A stretch of DNA of 64,000 nt, from positions 4,815-68,814 of the forward strand of contig CAZUHB010000036.1 in the NCBI GenBank assembly GCA_964620445.1. The letters run 5' to 3'. Shown piece after piece: positions 29,364-37,792 of this stretch (position 1 is its first letter; the number at the start of each line of letters is the position of its first letter). Under the pieces are notes generated by a model, which saw only the letters and a list, made by a program, of their open reading frames with translations, was not told where the DNA came from and made no database searches. Origin of the DNA: CAZUHB01 sp964620445. GTDB lineage: Bacteria > Planctomycetota > B15-G4 > CAYZWU01. The position numbers and the translations under genes were made by a program.

Positions 29364-31403
29364 TTAGCCGTCTTCTTCGTCTTTCTTGCTCTGGGCGATG
29401 ATCGCTTCGGCCTTCTGTGCGGGCATGGGATCGTAGTGGGAGAAGGTCAGCGTGTACGATCCCTCTCCGGCCGTGAGCGAGCGCAGCTCGGTCGAGTACC
29501 TCTGAACCTCCCTCAGCGGGGCGAGCGCCTTGATGATCTGAAGATCTCCCATGGCGTCCATTCCCTGGATCCGCGCGCCGCGGCCGTTGAGATCGGAGGT
29601 GATATCGCCCATGAAGCGGCTCGGCACGGAAACCTCGACGATTACGACCGGCTCGAGCAAGACCGGTTTGGCTTTCTCGAAAGCGTCGCGGAAGGCCTTG
29701 GCGGCTGCCATCTTGAATGACGCTTCCGAGGAGTCCACGTCATGATAGGAACCGTCGTAGACGCGCGATTTCACGTCCACGATCGGATATCCGGCGAGGA
29801 TACCATTTTCCAAAAGCTCCCTGATGCCCTTTTCGACAGCGGGAATATATTGGCGGGGAATGACCCCTCCCACGATCTCGTCGGAGAAGACGAATCCTTC
29901 GCCCCGCTCGACCGGATCGAGCGTCAGATAGACCTCGCCGTACTGGCCGTGGCCGCCTGTCTGCTTCTTATGCTTGTGGTGGCCGTCGGCACTGGCCTGA
30001 ATCGTTTCGCGGAACGGGACCTTGGGCAGCTTGGTTTCTACCTCGACCTTGAAACGCGATTTCAGACGGCTGAGCATGGTTTCGAGATGGAGCATGCTGA
30101 TCCCTGTCGTGACCATCTCGCCGGTCTGGGCGTCGCGCTCGGCGTTGAATGTGGGGTCCTCGGCATTGAGCTTCTTGAGCGCCGTCGAGATTTTCTGCTC
30201 GTCATTGCGGCTCTTGGGCGTCACGGCGAGAGCCACCATCGGCTGCGGGTGAACCATCTCGGCGAGAGTCACCTTGTTCTTGTCGTTGCAGAGAGTGTCG
30301 GAGACCTCGAGCGTCTCCACCTTGGGAACAACGACGATGTCGCCGGCCACGGCTTCCTGAACGCCCTCTGTCTCCTTGCCCTGGCAGCGCAGCAATGTGC
30401 CGATCTTCTCGGTTTTCTCCGTTCTCACGTTGTAGAACATGCTGTCCGCGGGCAGGCTGCCGGTGAAAACCCTGACGTAGTTCAGCTTGCCCACGTAGGG
30501 ATCGGTCACCGATTTGAACACGAACGCCGAGGGATTGGTGAACTCCCTCGGATCGAGAACGATCTCATCGTCGCCCACCTTGGCTTTTCTGAAGGGACCG
30601 TCGAGCGGCGAGGGGGTGTACTCGGCCAGAAAATCGAGAACGAGGTCGACGCCGAGATCTTTCTCCACGCTCGTGCACAGAATCGGGACGAACGTGCCCT
30701 CGCGGATCGCGAGTTTGAGCAGCTTCTTGACCTCGTCAGGGGAGATCGTTTCTCCCTCGAGGTATTTCTCCATGAGAGCATCGTCGTTCTCGACGAGCGA
30801 CTCGACGGCGGACAGGCTTGCCTCCTCGGCAGCATCCTTGATGGCATCGGGAGCCGAATCCGCATCGAAGAGGCAGTTCACAACGGTAGACAGGTTCGAA
30901 CCGGTCGCGTCGGGAAGCATGACAGGCTGGCAGTTCTGACCGAAGATCTCCTTGATGTTGCTGATCAACACATCCCACTCGATGTTCTCCATATCGAGTT
31001 TGTTGATGGAAATCACCTTGGCCAATCCCCTCTCGGTCGCCTCGTCCCACATGCGGCGGGTGTTGTACACGATACCGTTGAAGGCGTTGATGCTGATCAA
31101 GGCTGTCTCGGCAGCGTAGAGCGACGAGATCGCCTCGCCGATAAAATCGGGATAGCCGGGCGAATCGAGTAGATTCAGTTCCTTCTTTTGGTGATTCAGA
31201 TGAAGAACGGAGAGATTGAGCGAGTGTTTCTTGGATTTCTCATCCGGATCGAAATCGGACAGAGACGTTTCGTCATCGATCTTTCCGAGCCGGCTCGCAA
31301 TGCCTGCTTTGAAAAGGAGTGCATCGACCAAGGATGTCTTCCCCGCATCACTCCCGCCGATGAAGGTGATGTTACGGATACTTTCCGAACTGTATTTCGC
31401 CAT
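29364..31403 (-). CDS. EF-G-like translation GTPase (paralogue type)
   Basis: A 679-residue protein with the five-domain layout of elongation factor G. The P-loop is GGSDAGKTS, G3 is DSPGYPDF, and G4 is INKLD. In standard EF-G the G3 motif is DTPGHVDF; here the catalytic His is replaced by Tyr, as in FusA2-type paralogues. Domain IV has the phrase HKKQTGGHGQYGEV, also typical of EF-G-like paralogues rather than the main EF-G. It may be a translation or ribosome-associated factor. ATG 31403 has GGAGG upstream; the in-frame extension to 31478 is not supported. Terminator downstream; a candidate promoter lies at 31580-31607. Confidence 0.9.
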   Translation of the reverse strand: MAKYSSESIRNITFIGGSDAGKTSLVDALLFKAGIASRLGKIDDETSLSDFDPDEKSKKHSLNLSVLHLNHQKKELNLLDSPGYPDFIGEAISSLYAAETALISINAFNGIVYNTRRMWDEATERGLAKVISINKLDMENIEWDVLISNIKEIFGQNCQPVMLPDATGSNLSTVVNCLFDADSAPDAIKDAAEEASLSAVESLVENDDALMEKYLEGETISPDEVKKLLKLAIREGTFVPILCTSVEKDLGVDLVLDFLAEYTPSPLDGPFRKAKVGDDEIVLDPREFTNPSAFVFKSVTDPYVGKLNYVRVFTGSLPADSMFYNVRTEKTEKIGTLLRCQGKETEGVQEAVAGDIVVVPKVETLEVSDTLCNDKNKVTLAEMVHPQPMVALAVTPKSRNDEQKISTALKKLNAEDPTFNAERDAQTGEMVTTGISMLHLETMLSRLKSRFKVEVETKLPKVPFRETIQASADGHHKHKKQTGGHGQYGEVYLTLDPVERGEGFVFSDEIVGGVIPRQYIPAVEKGIRELLENGILAGYPIVDVKSRVYDGSYHDVDSSEASFKMAAAKAFRDAFEKAKPVLLEPVVIVEVSVPSRFMGDITSDLNGRGARIQGMDAMGDLQIIKALAPLREVQRYSTELRSLTAGEGSYTLTFSHYDPMPAQKAEAIIAQSKKDEEDG

Positions 31404-31579
31404 GGATTCCTCCACTCGTCTGAAGCCCTGGCCGGCGATCGGTTCGGTTAGAAGCCCGCCAGGAAGGCACAATTGCATAATTAGCGCAGCAGGAGGAGGT
31501 TACACGGGCCACTTTTCAAGATTCTCGTGCCTGTGTGAACCGACACTTTCTGCAAAGCCGAACTATGTGAAAAGGTCTG

Positions 31580-31607
31580 ATTCTACATCTATTCCACTGA
31601 ATTTCAA
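31580..31607 (-). promoter_or_regulatory. Candidate promoter for the EF-G-like gene
   Basis: On the - strand TTGAAA (31602-31607) and TAGAAT (31580-31585) are separated by 16 bases, about 175 bases before the EF-G-like ATG. A sequence match only. Confidence 0.4.
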
Positions 31608-31668
31608 GAAATGAGGCTTAAAGTTTTGGCAGCCATTCACTCTTATCGTGGCCCGTCGATCCGAATTC

Positions 31669-32562
31669 TCAATTGAGGAAAGACTGAATCCACCTGGGCC
31701 AGGTGGTCAGCGCGAAATGATAGACCTCTTCCCGGAAGAGAATGATCACGATCATGCCGAGAGAGAGAAATGGACCGAAGGGGATGTCCTGGCGCTTTGT
31801 CACCAGCTTGTAGGCGATTCCGATCACCGATCCCGCGAGACAAGCGAGCAGGAACACGGCGATACACGCATCCCATCCGAGGAAGCCGCCAACGAGAGCC
31901 ATGAACTTCACGTCTCCAAATCCCATGGCGTCCTTCTTGAAAATGAACTTCCCCAGGACCCCGACAGCGAAGAGCGAGCCGGCGCCCACGGCGGCTCCAA
32001 CCACGGCGGAGATGACTCCTGCCAGCGGATGCCAGAGCGACGGTGCGAGAGCCATGTAGAGACGGTCCTGTTCGTGGAGAAGGGGCAGGAGAGCCGACAG
32101 CAGAGGTGCCGCGATCATCCCGGGAAAGTTGATTTCGTCGGGGATGATCTTGAAGTCGATATCGATGAAGGTGACAACCACGGCGATCATGACGAGCACG
32201 AGGTGCACCAGGTACACGAAAAAGAGCTGGAGGCTGTGAGGTCCGCCTTCGATAAAACCGTCCATCTCCCGGAAAGTGACGATCACGAAGAGCAGGAGCG
32301 TGAGACCCTCGACGATGGGGTATCTCGGTGATATCGACTCGCGGCAGTTCCGGCACCGGCCGCAGAGAATCAGGTAGGAAAGGATCGGAATGTTCTCGTA
32401 CCACTTGATCGTGGTACCGCAATGAGGGCAGTACGAACGACGCGGTTTGTTGATGGAGAGATCCTCACGCGGAAGCCTGTAGATGACAACATTCAAAAAG
32501 CTTCCGAGTGTTGCTCCGAAACAGCCTGCCACCAGGGGAAGCAGGAAGCTGATTTCCTTCAT
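31669..32562 (-). CDS. Prepilin peptidase/N-methyltransferase (type IV leader peptidase)
   Basis: A 297-residue inner-membrane enzyme that cleaves and N-methylates type IV prepilins and pseudopilins. The N-terminal cytoplasmic region has the zinc motif CPHCG..CRNC. The catalytic aspartates are in FIDIDFKIIPDEI (about 135-147) and GFGDVKFM (GxGD, about 218-225). Several membrane segments follow. It overlaps the upstream lipoprotein gene by four bases (ATGA), with CAGGAG before the ATG. Pilus proteins elsewhere in the window (PilT, a secretin, a GspC-like PDZ protein) fit its role. Confidence 0.94.
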   Translation of the reverse strand: MKEISFLLPLVAGCFGATLGSFLNVVIYRLPREDLSINKPRRSYCPHCGTTIKWYENIPILSYLILCGRCRNCRESISPRYPIVEGLTLLLFVIVTFREMDGFIEGGPHSLQLFFVYLVHLVLVMIAVVVTFIDIDFKIIPDEINFPGMIAAPLLSALLPLLHEQDRLYMALAPSLWHPLAGVISAVVGAAVGAGSLFAVGVLGKFIFKKDAMGFGDVKFMALVGGFLGWDACIAVFLLACLAGSVIGIAYKLVTKRQDIPFGPFLSLGMIVIILFREEVYHFALTTWPRWIQSFLN

Positions 32563-33389
32563 GGACTGCTCCTGAACTCGACATGATCGAAGTTGGTACC
32601 ATCGATTCTGTTCCCCGCGAAATCGGTGAAATCGAGGGATTCGTTTCTCAATTGATATCGACTTCGCTCGACGAGCCGTTCGAGAGGACGGATGGCGACC
32701 TTCTTGTTTTCAGAGCCGTCCTCGAAGCTGCATGCAAGAGGAATCACCCTGCTACGGCCATTGTCGCTCACGACGTGAAGGACCGGTGAACTCTCGAGCA
32801 CACTCGCGGGGTACAGCGCCTCGGAGAATTCGATCACGATACAACCGTCCTCGGGAATGATGACTCCCTCCATGGTGATCTCGCTCGACAGCGTGCCATT
32901 GACCGACACCAGTCTCGGCGACTCGGACGGCGAGGGATCGACAAAAGCCGAAAAGACGCCTCTCTCAACATCACGGCCGGTCGTGGCAAAAGAAAACTCC
33001 TTTTTCCACTCCAGGCTCCGGCCGCAGGCCGAGAGGATCACCCCGTGAGCCGGAAAACCCGCGAAAATTATTCTGTACGTCTGTCGGGCCGCAAGACCTG
33101 TATCGGAGAGGTCGACCCGTACGGGCAGAGCGGGCCTGAACCGGAGTTCTTTTCCCACAACGCTCCACGATCCTCGAGGGCTGATCCCTTTTTCATCGAC
33201 CAGCACAACACTCGACGGACCGATCGAGAGAGGATCCACGGCGAGCGAGAAGCGGATGGTCAACGACTCGTTCAACCGCACGTCGTCGCGTCCCTCCTGG
33301 AGAAACTCGACGAGTTCGAAAGAAACCTGCCGCGAGCACCCGAGTGCTGCCAGGAACAGAACAAGAATCGGAAGGAATCGCGCTCGCAT
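32559..33389 (-). CDS. Small Ig-like (SbsA-type) lipoprotein
   Basis: A 276-residue lipoprotein with a lipobox at Cys18 (LAALGC). The body contains two SbsA-type Ig-like modules, each with a phrase about rules for values at extremes (e.g. IRFSLAVDPLSIG and IVIEFSEALYPAS). It is one of several surface lipoproteins in this stretch and is coupled translationally to the prepilin peptidase gene (four-base ATGA overlap). No direct functional link is known; co-translation may be a clue that it takes part in the pilus/secretion machinery. Confidence 0.8.
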   Translation of the reverse strand: MRARFLPILVLFLAALGCSRQVSFELVEFLQEGRDDVRLNESLTIRFSLAVDPLSIGPSSVVLVDEKGISPRGSWSVVGKELRFRPALPVRVDLSDTGLAARQTYRIIFAGFPAHGVILSACGRSLEWKKEFSFATTGRDVERGVFSAFVDPSPSESPRLVSVNGTLSSEITMEGVIIPEDGCIVIEFSEALYPASVLESSPVLHVVSDNGRSRVIPLACSFEDGSENKKVAIRPLERLVERSRYQLRNESLDFTDFAGNRIDGTNFDHVEFRSSP

Positions 33390-33510
33390 AGCTAACCTTC
33401 AGAGAATCCTCCAACGCCAAGGAGAGACTCTACAATTTTGACCGGACCGAGAAAAATGTTTTCTTCGCTTTGGACTCGGAGAGGGGGGCGGCGACTCCAC
33501 GTGAAAAACG

Positions 33511-33560
33511 AAAAGTTGCCGGCTCTGTTCCATTTTTCCGAAACCGAGCCGGCAACTTTT
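33511..33560 (-). terminator. Terminator after the B2 lipoprotein gene, possibly bidirectional
   Basis: A perfect 15-bp stem (33511-33525 with 33546-33560) with a 20-base loop. T-rich stretches follow on both strands. It sits 46 bases after the stop of the gene ending at 33606. Confidence 0.85.
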
Positions 33561-33605
33561 TTGTCCTCGTATATGGCGCCGCCCCACTCAATCGTGTCAG
33601 GCGGA

Positions 33606-36600
33606 TCAGTACTGCATCTTTACCCGCACGAAATTCACCTGAGGCTTCGGGCTGCTCGGCGTCAGATTGAAGCCATCTTTCGCCGTGTTCAATCCGACTC
33701 TGAAACGGATGAACTGCATCCCGCTCAGAGAAGTGATATCTCCGGTCCATTCAGTGATCGAGTCCGGATCAGGAACCTTGGAACCAGGTACGATCGGTCT
33801 GGCCCCCTGAAACATGACGGAGACCTCGTTCTCTTCGGGAATGTAGTGCACCGCACCGCCATCCCAGTCGGGGGCGTAGATTTCGATATCGTTCTGTTCA
33901 GGATTGGGTATGTGGCCGTTGTGCTCGATGACGAGGCCCGTTGCCGTGTCGATCCCCATAAAACCGGTAAAGACCGGCGCGGGGTCGCCCCCGATCGAAT
34001 CGCGATGGACGGTCTGGCCCATATCGAGCCATTCGGAGAGGCCGTAGGACAAAGGTCCGAGCGTGGTCGGCGTCTTGCTCGGCGGGACCAGACAATCGTA
34101 GCCTTCGACCTCGAAGGTGCGCGGGATCCATCTGTTCCCGCCTGGGTCCATCATGATCAGAAAATGATAGTAGATTTTGGCACAGTTGTTGTTGCCGCAC
34201 TTGCAGAATGAGGGGTTGCCGTCGCAGAGGCCATCGGGTCCTTCCCAGTCAACAACACAGATCTCGGCAAAGATCGAATTCCAGTCTTCCACCTCGAGAT
34301 CGTTGACCCAGTCGGAGACCTGCAACTGCACCATTCCGAAACCGCCATAACCGCCGTCTCCCGGGGCCCAGCAGCAGAAGGTCGCCCTGTGGTTCCTTCC
34401 GAACAGACAGTTGTTATTTTCATGGGCGGCGAGGGTGACCTTGGTCACCTCTTTGCCGTCGCCCAGCCATCCACCAGACACATCGATGACCGCACCCGCT
34501 CTGATAACGATTCTTTCGGCCGAGTCGAGGAGCACCGCGCCGCCGCTGCCGCCGCCGCCGCCGCCACCGAAGTTGGAATGCCCAATGACCTCACCGCCGC
34601 CGCCGTCGCCGCCTCTCGCGACGATGCTGCCCGAGTCGGTGATGACGATCTCGCCGAGAGCATACAATCCCAGTGCGCCACCGCCGCCGCCGCCGCCACC
34701 GCCCTTGGCGTCGTACGCGCTGCGATCGAGAGGAGGAATCCAGCTGGCCGCCATGCCGATCGTGGTGGGGTTCATGCTGTCCAGCCTCGAGCCGCCGCCG
34801 CCGCCACCCTGGCCTCCGTGGAGAACAGTCACTTCGCCTCCCTGGCCGATGAAGTCGTTGTCGGGATCTTCGTCGGGGAAAACAGCCTCTCCAGCGTTAC
34901 CCCCCCGGGGATGGGTCGTTTCGTAACGATGCCCCGGATCGGACCACGAGGCCGGAGCTCCATCATCGAAATACCAAGGATCGCGCGGCAAGTACCTGAC
35001 CAGTTCCGAGGGGTCCGCTTCGTACTGGCCCATGCCGTGATATCCGTATGAACCCTCCTGGTAGAGCGAGCCGCCACCGCCGCCCGCGCCGCGCGAATCG
35101 GGATCAGGCTTGGAGCTCCCGTAGGCGACGTCGGTTCCGTCGGCGCCGCACTCGCCGCCGCCGCCGCCGTTCTGCCTCAGGTTGGAATATCCCCATCCTG
35201 ATTCGCCGGCTTTCGGTGACCGGAGGTCGGTGAGTAGCTGAAAATCGTCCGGCTTGGGAGGCTGGGACATACCGCCGCGTCCTCCGCCGGGGCCGCCCAT
35301 TCCGCCCGGAACGGGAACGAAAGCGGAATTGAAGGTTACGTCGTTGGATCCTTTGACTCCCGAACAATTGATCGTTCCGGCGATCTCCACCCGCCCGGTG
35401 GCGGTGAGGACCAGCGGATTCGAACCGAGCCCCTTCACTTCAACCCCCTCGGGGATGATGATATCGCGAAAGTGGAACACACCGCCAGTCACGACGGTCG
35501 TCTTCTTCACGCCGGGAGTGGAACCGTCGAAAAGAGGAAAGGTTTGATAATCGGTATCGAGAAGAACCGTTGGATAGACACCGAGGGGCTTGAAATCGCC
35601 GAGGTTTCCTTCGCCGCTCAAGCCGTAGGTCGCCAGAAGGTGGCTGTATTCGGGAGGCTCACGATCCACGTCGTCGACAGCCCAGTTCGCCGGGGCCAAT
35701 CCTTCGCGCATGGCGTTGCCTTCCCACTCCTGGTCGAGGAAATCCTCGAAGAAGGTGTCATCCACGGGCTGGCTTCCCGGGTTGAAGGTGGTGAAAGTCG
35801 CGATCAGGTCGGCCTCGGCCGAAATTCTGGCCACCTCCTCCTCGGTCGAGCCTTCTTCTTTCGCCACGCTTCCGAAACTGATATTGTCCAGGCCGCGACG
35901 CACGAAGAATTCGATCTCCTCACCGAAGGGCAAAACGCCCGAAGGTTTCAAAACGATCCTGGAGCCGTGATAATTGTTCTCGACCAGATCAGCAATTGTG
36001 CCGAGCCTGACCAGGCTGCTTTCGAGATTCAACGGAGAGGGATCGCTGAGCCCACCTGTCAAGGTGTACTCCTTGCCTGAAATGAACTCGTAAATATCAA
36101 GGTCGAAAAGTTGAACTTTCAGGCCCTTTTGGTTGAAAACCACAAGCCGCGAAAACAGGGCCATGTTTATCGAGATGTTGTCCCCCGAACCGGAAAAGAC
36201 CGTGGTGACCGTGGGTGGATCATCATGGAGTTTGATCTCGAGGATCGTGGAATAGGCGACGGGGGAACCGGAATTGATCACGGCAGCGCAAAAGAATGTG
36301 CCGTCGCAGCGGACCGCCATGTCGAGGATCGGGCCGTTCGTGAGCCCAATTTCCAGGAGATCGGTCGTGCTTCCCGTGTCCTTGTCGATGGAGATGATGC
36401 TACCGGTCGCATTGTCCACGGCAGAGAGTGTGCCGTCAGGAGCGAGACAGAGACCGTAGACAAGAGTTCTCCCATCCAGGTCCTTCGCCTCGTACAGGCG
36501 GCAGACACCCGGATATTCTAGATCGACATATTCCACCTTGTACAGTGTCGAGCCATCGATCCCGTACATGGTTCCTCCGCCGTCGATCGCAATACTGTTC

Positions 36601-37604
36601 AATCCCGTGATCGTATAGGGCGGGTTCGCCTTTCGCGTCGTTCCAACGAGAGTCGCCTCTCCCGTCGCCCTCTTCACGTGGAGGATGGACGGATCGTTGG
36701 CGGTGCCCGAGTTCAACGACGCGTAATAATCCGGACCATGATAAGAGAAGAACATGTTCTCATCGTCGACACCGTCGCCGGAAAGATCCTCGCCGGCGAT
36801 GTTATCATCATCGAAATAGAGCGGCTGATCGAACTCGAGAAAGAAGTCCTGCCAGACAGGGAAACCGTTCAAGTTCTCTGTAAACGTATTGATCGCCACT
36901 CCCTGATCGCCGTCGGCCGGATATTGACTCGTGATCGCTGGCGGAACAGCAGGGTGGTTCTGGAAGAAAAGGTTGGGCAGATCGGAAGAAATGGTATTGA
37001 ACTGGATAGGATTCGTGACCGAGGCATACACCGATTTGAGATTCGATATCGACCCGCCCGTGTTGATCGGGACGTAGACGACGTACTCCAGATCGGGAAG
37101 CAATCCCGGAATCGACTCGAGCCTGGCATTGGCGCTCAAGTCGATCGATTCAGAGGGGAAATAAGGAGTGAAGACGACGGTCTCTCCAATCCTCTCGAAG
37201 GTCCCCCGGGCAGGAATGATGTTCCTGTCCCAGTCGACGATAACGTCGGGTCCCAGATAGTCACCAGTGAGAAGAGCATAGATCTGGAGCGAATCGTACA
37301 CGGCGGACTCGTCGATCACGACCAGGTCACTACCGTCGGGCACCCCGGTGAAGGTGAAGACCACCTGTTGACCGAGAGGCGCGGCTGTCGGAGGGACCGT
37401 GGTCGCTCCGGTGAGATCGGTCCAAGCGGGAAAGGTGATAGACTTGAGGGAGATACCATCGCCGTCGTTCTGCTGTCCCAGGCCGCCACCACCTCCGCCG
37501 CTTCCTCCCCCGCCGCCGCATCCGGCGGAGAAGAGGAGTGTGCTCGCGAACAGAAACGCGAATACAGCGCAATGAGCAGCTGAACACTTCTTGATTCTCT
37601 TCAT
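33606..37604 (-). CDS. Giant glycine-rich Ig-like lipoprotein (B2)
   Basis: A 1332-residue lipoprotein with lipobox at Cys29 (LFSAGC) followed by a poly-Gly stretch. The N-terminal part (about 50-300) is Ig-like. A segment at about 330-490 looks like an inserted propeller-type repeat, with phrases such as GTMYGIDGSTLYKV and GTLSAVDNATGSIIS. The second half (about 720-1130) is glycine-rich with beta phrases like PLVLTATGRVEIAGTI and GEIVITDSGSIVARGG, similar to B1. It ends with the same type of RF module (FIRFRVGL). AAAGG lies ten bases before the ATG. Function unknown; probably on the cell surface. Confidence 0.8.
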   Translation of the reverse strand: MKRIKKCSAAHCAVFAFLFASTLLFSAGCGGGGGSGGGGGGLGQQNDGDGISLKSITFPAWTDLTGATTVPPTAAPLGQQVVFTFTGVPDGSDLVVIDESAVYDSLQIYALLTGDYLGPDVIVDWDRNIIPARGTFERIGETVVFTPYFPSESIDLSANARLESIPGLLPDLEYVVYVPINTGGSISNLKSVYASVTNPIQFNTISSDLPNLFFQNHPAVPPAITSQYPADGDQGVAINTFTENLNGFPVWQDFFLEFDQPLYFDDDNIAGEDLSGDGVDDENMFFSYHGPDYYASLNSGTANDPSILHVKRATGEATLVGTTRKANPPYTITGLNSIAIDGGGTMYGIDGSTLYKVEYVDLEYPGVCRLYEAKDLDGRTLVYGLCLAPDGTLSAVDNATGSIISIDKDTGSTTDLLEIGLTNGPILDMAVRCDGTFFCAAVINSGSPVAYSTILEIKLHDDPPTVTTVFSGSGDNISINMALFSRLVVFNQKGLKVQLFDLDIYEFISGKEYTLTGGLSDPSPLNLESSLVRLGTIADLVENNYHGSRIVLKPSGVLPFGEEIEFFVRRGLDNISFGSVAKEEGSTEEEVARISAEADLIATFTTFNPGSQPVDDTFFEDFLDQEWEGNAMREGLAPANWAVDDVDREPPEYSHLLATYGLSGEGNLGDFKPLGVYPTVLLDTDYQTFPLFDGSTPGVKKTTVVTGGVFHFRDIIIPEGVEVKGLGSNPLVLTATGRVEIAGTINCSGVKGSNDVTFNSAFVPVPGGMGGPGGGRGGMSQPPKPDDFQLLTDLRSPKAGESGWGYSNLRQNGGGGGECGADGTDVAYGSSKPDPDSRGAGGGGGSLYQEGSYGYHGMGQYEADPSELVRYLPRDPWYFDDGAPASWSDPGHRYETTHPRGGNAGEAVFPDEDPDNDFIGQGGEVTVLHGGQGGGGGGSRLDSMNPTTIGMAASWIPPLDRSAYDAKGGGGGGGGGALGLYALGEIVITDSGSIVARGGDGGGGEVIGHSNFGGGGGGGSGGAVLLDSAERIVIRAGAVIDVSGGWLGDGKEVTKVTLAAHENNNCLFGRNHRATFCCWAPGDGGYGGFGMVQLQVSDWVNDLEVEDWNSIFAEICVVDWEGPDGLCDGNPSFCKCGNNNCAKIYYHFLIMMDPGGNRWIPRTFEVEGYDCLVPPSKTPTTLGPLSYGLSEWLDMGQTVHRDSIGGDPAPVFTGFMGIDTATGLVIEHNGHIPNPEQNDIEIYAPDWDGGAVHYIPEENEVSVMFQGARPIVPGSKVPDPDSITEWTGDITSLSGMQFIRFRVGLNTAKDGFNLTPSSPKPQVNFVRVKMQY

Positions 37605-37792
37605 CTTGAGTCAGCCTTTCTCCAGCAGGCTCTCGCTCCTGGAATTACTGAGGGCACGCGGCTGTCAGTATTTTTTGGTCGTGTTCGCATGGAACACAAT
37701 TGATTAATTTGTTATAGCCTCGCTTCTGGACTTCACCCGGAACAAGGCCGTTCGCGAGCTTTTGGCAAGCAAAAGTAATCGCGATTCTCGAG

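Noticed and set aside
29742..31172. 476-codon + strand open frame opposite the EF-G-like gene
   Set aside because: Antisense shadow; no recognisable domain, and the opposite strand encodes a clear GTPase.
34540..34830. Runs of CCGCCG triplets
   Set aside because: These are the coding sequence of poly-glycine blocks in the B2 lipoprotein, not a separate repeat element.
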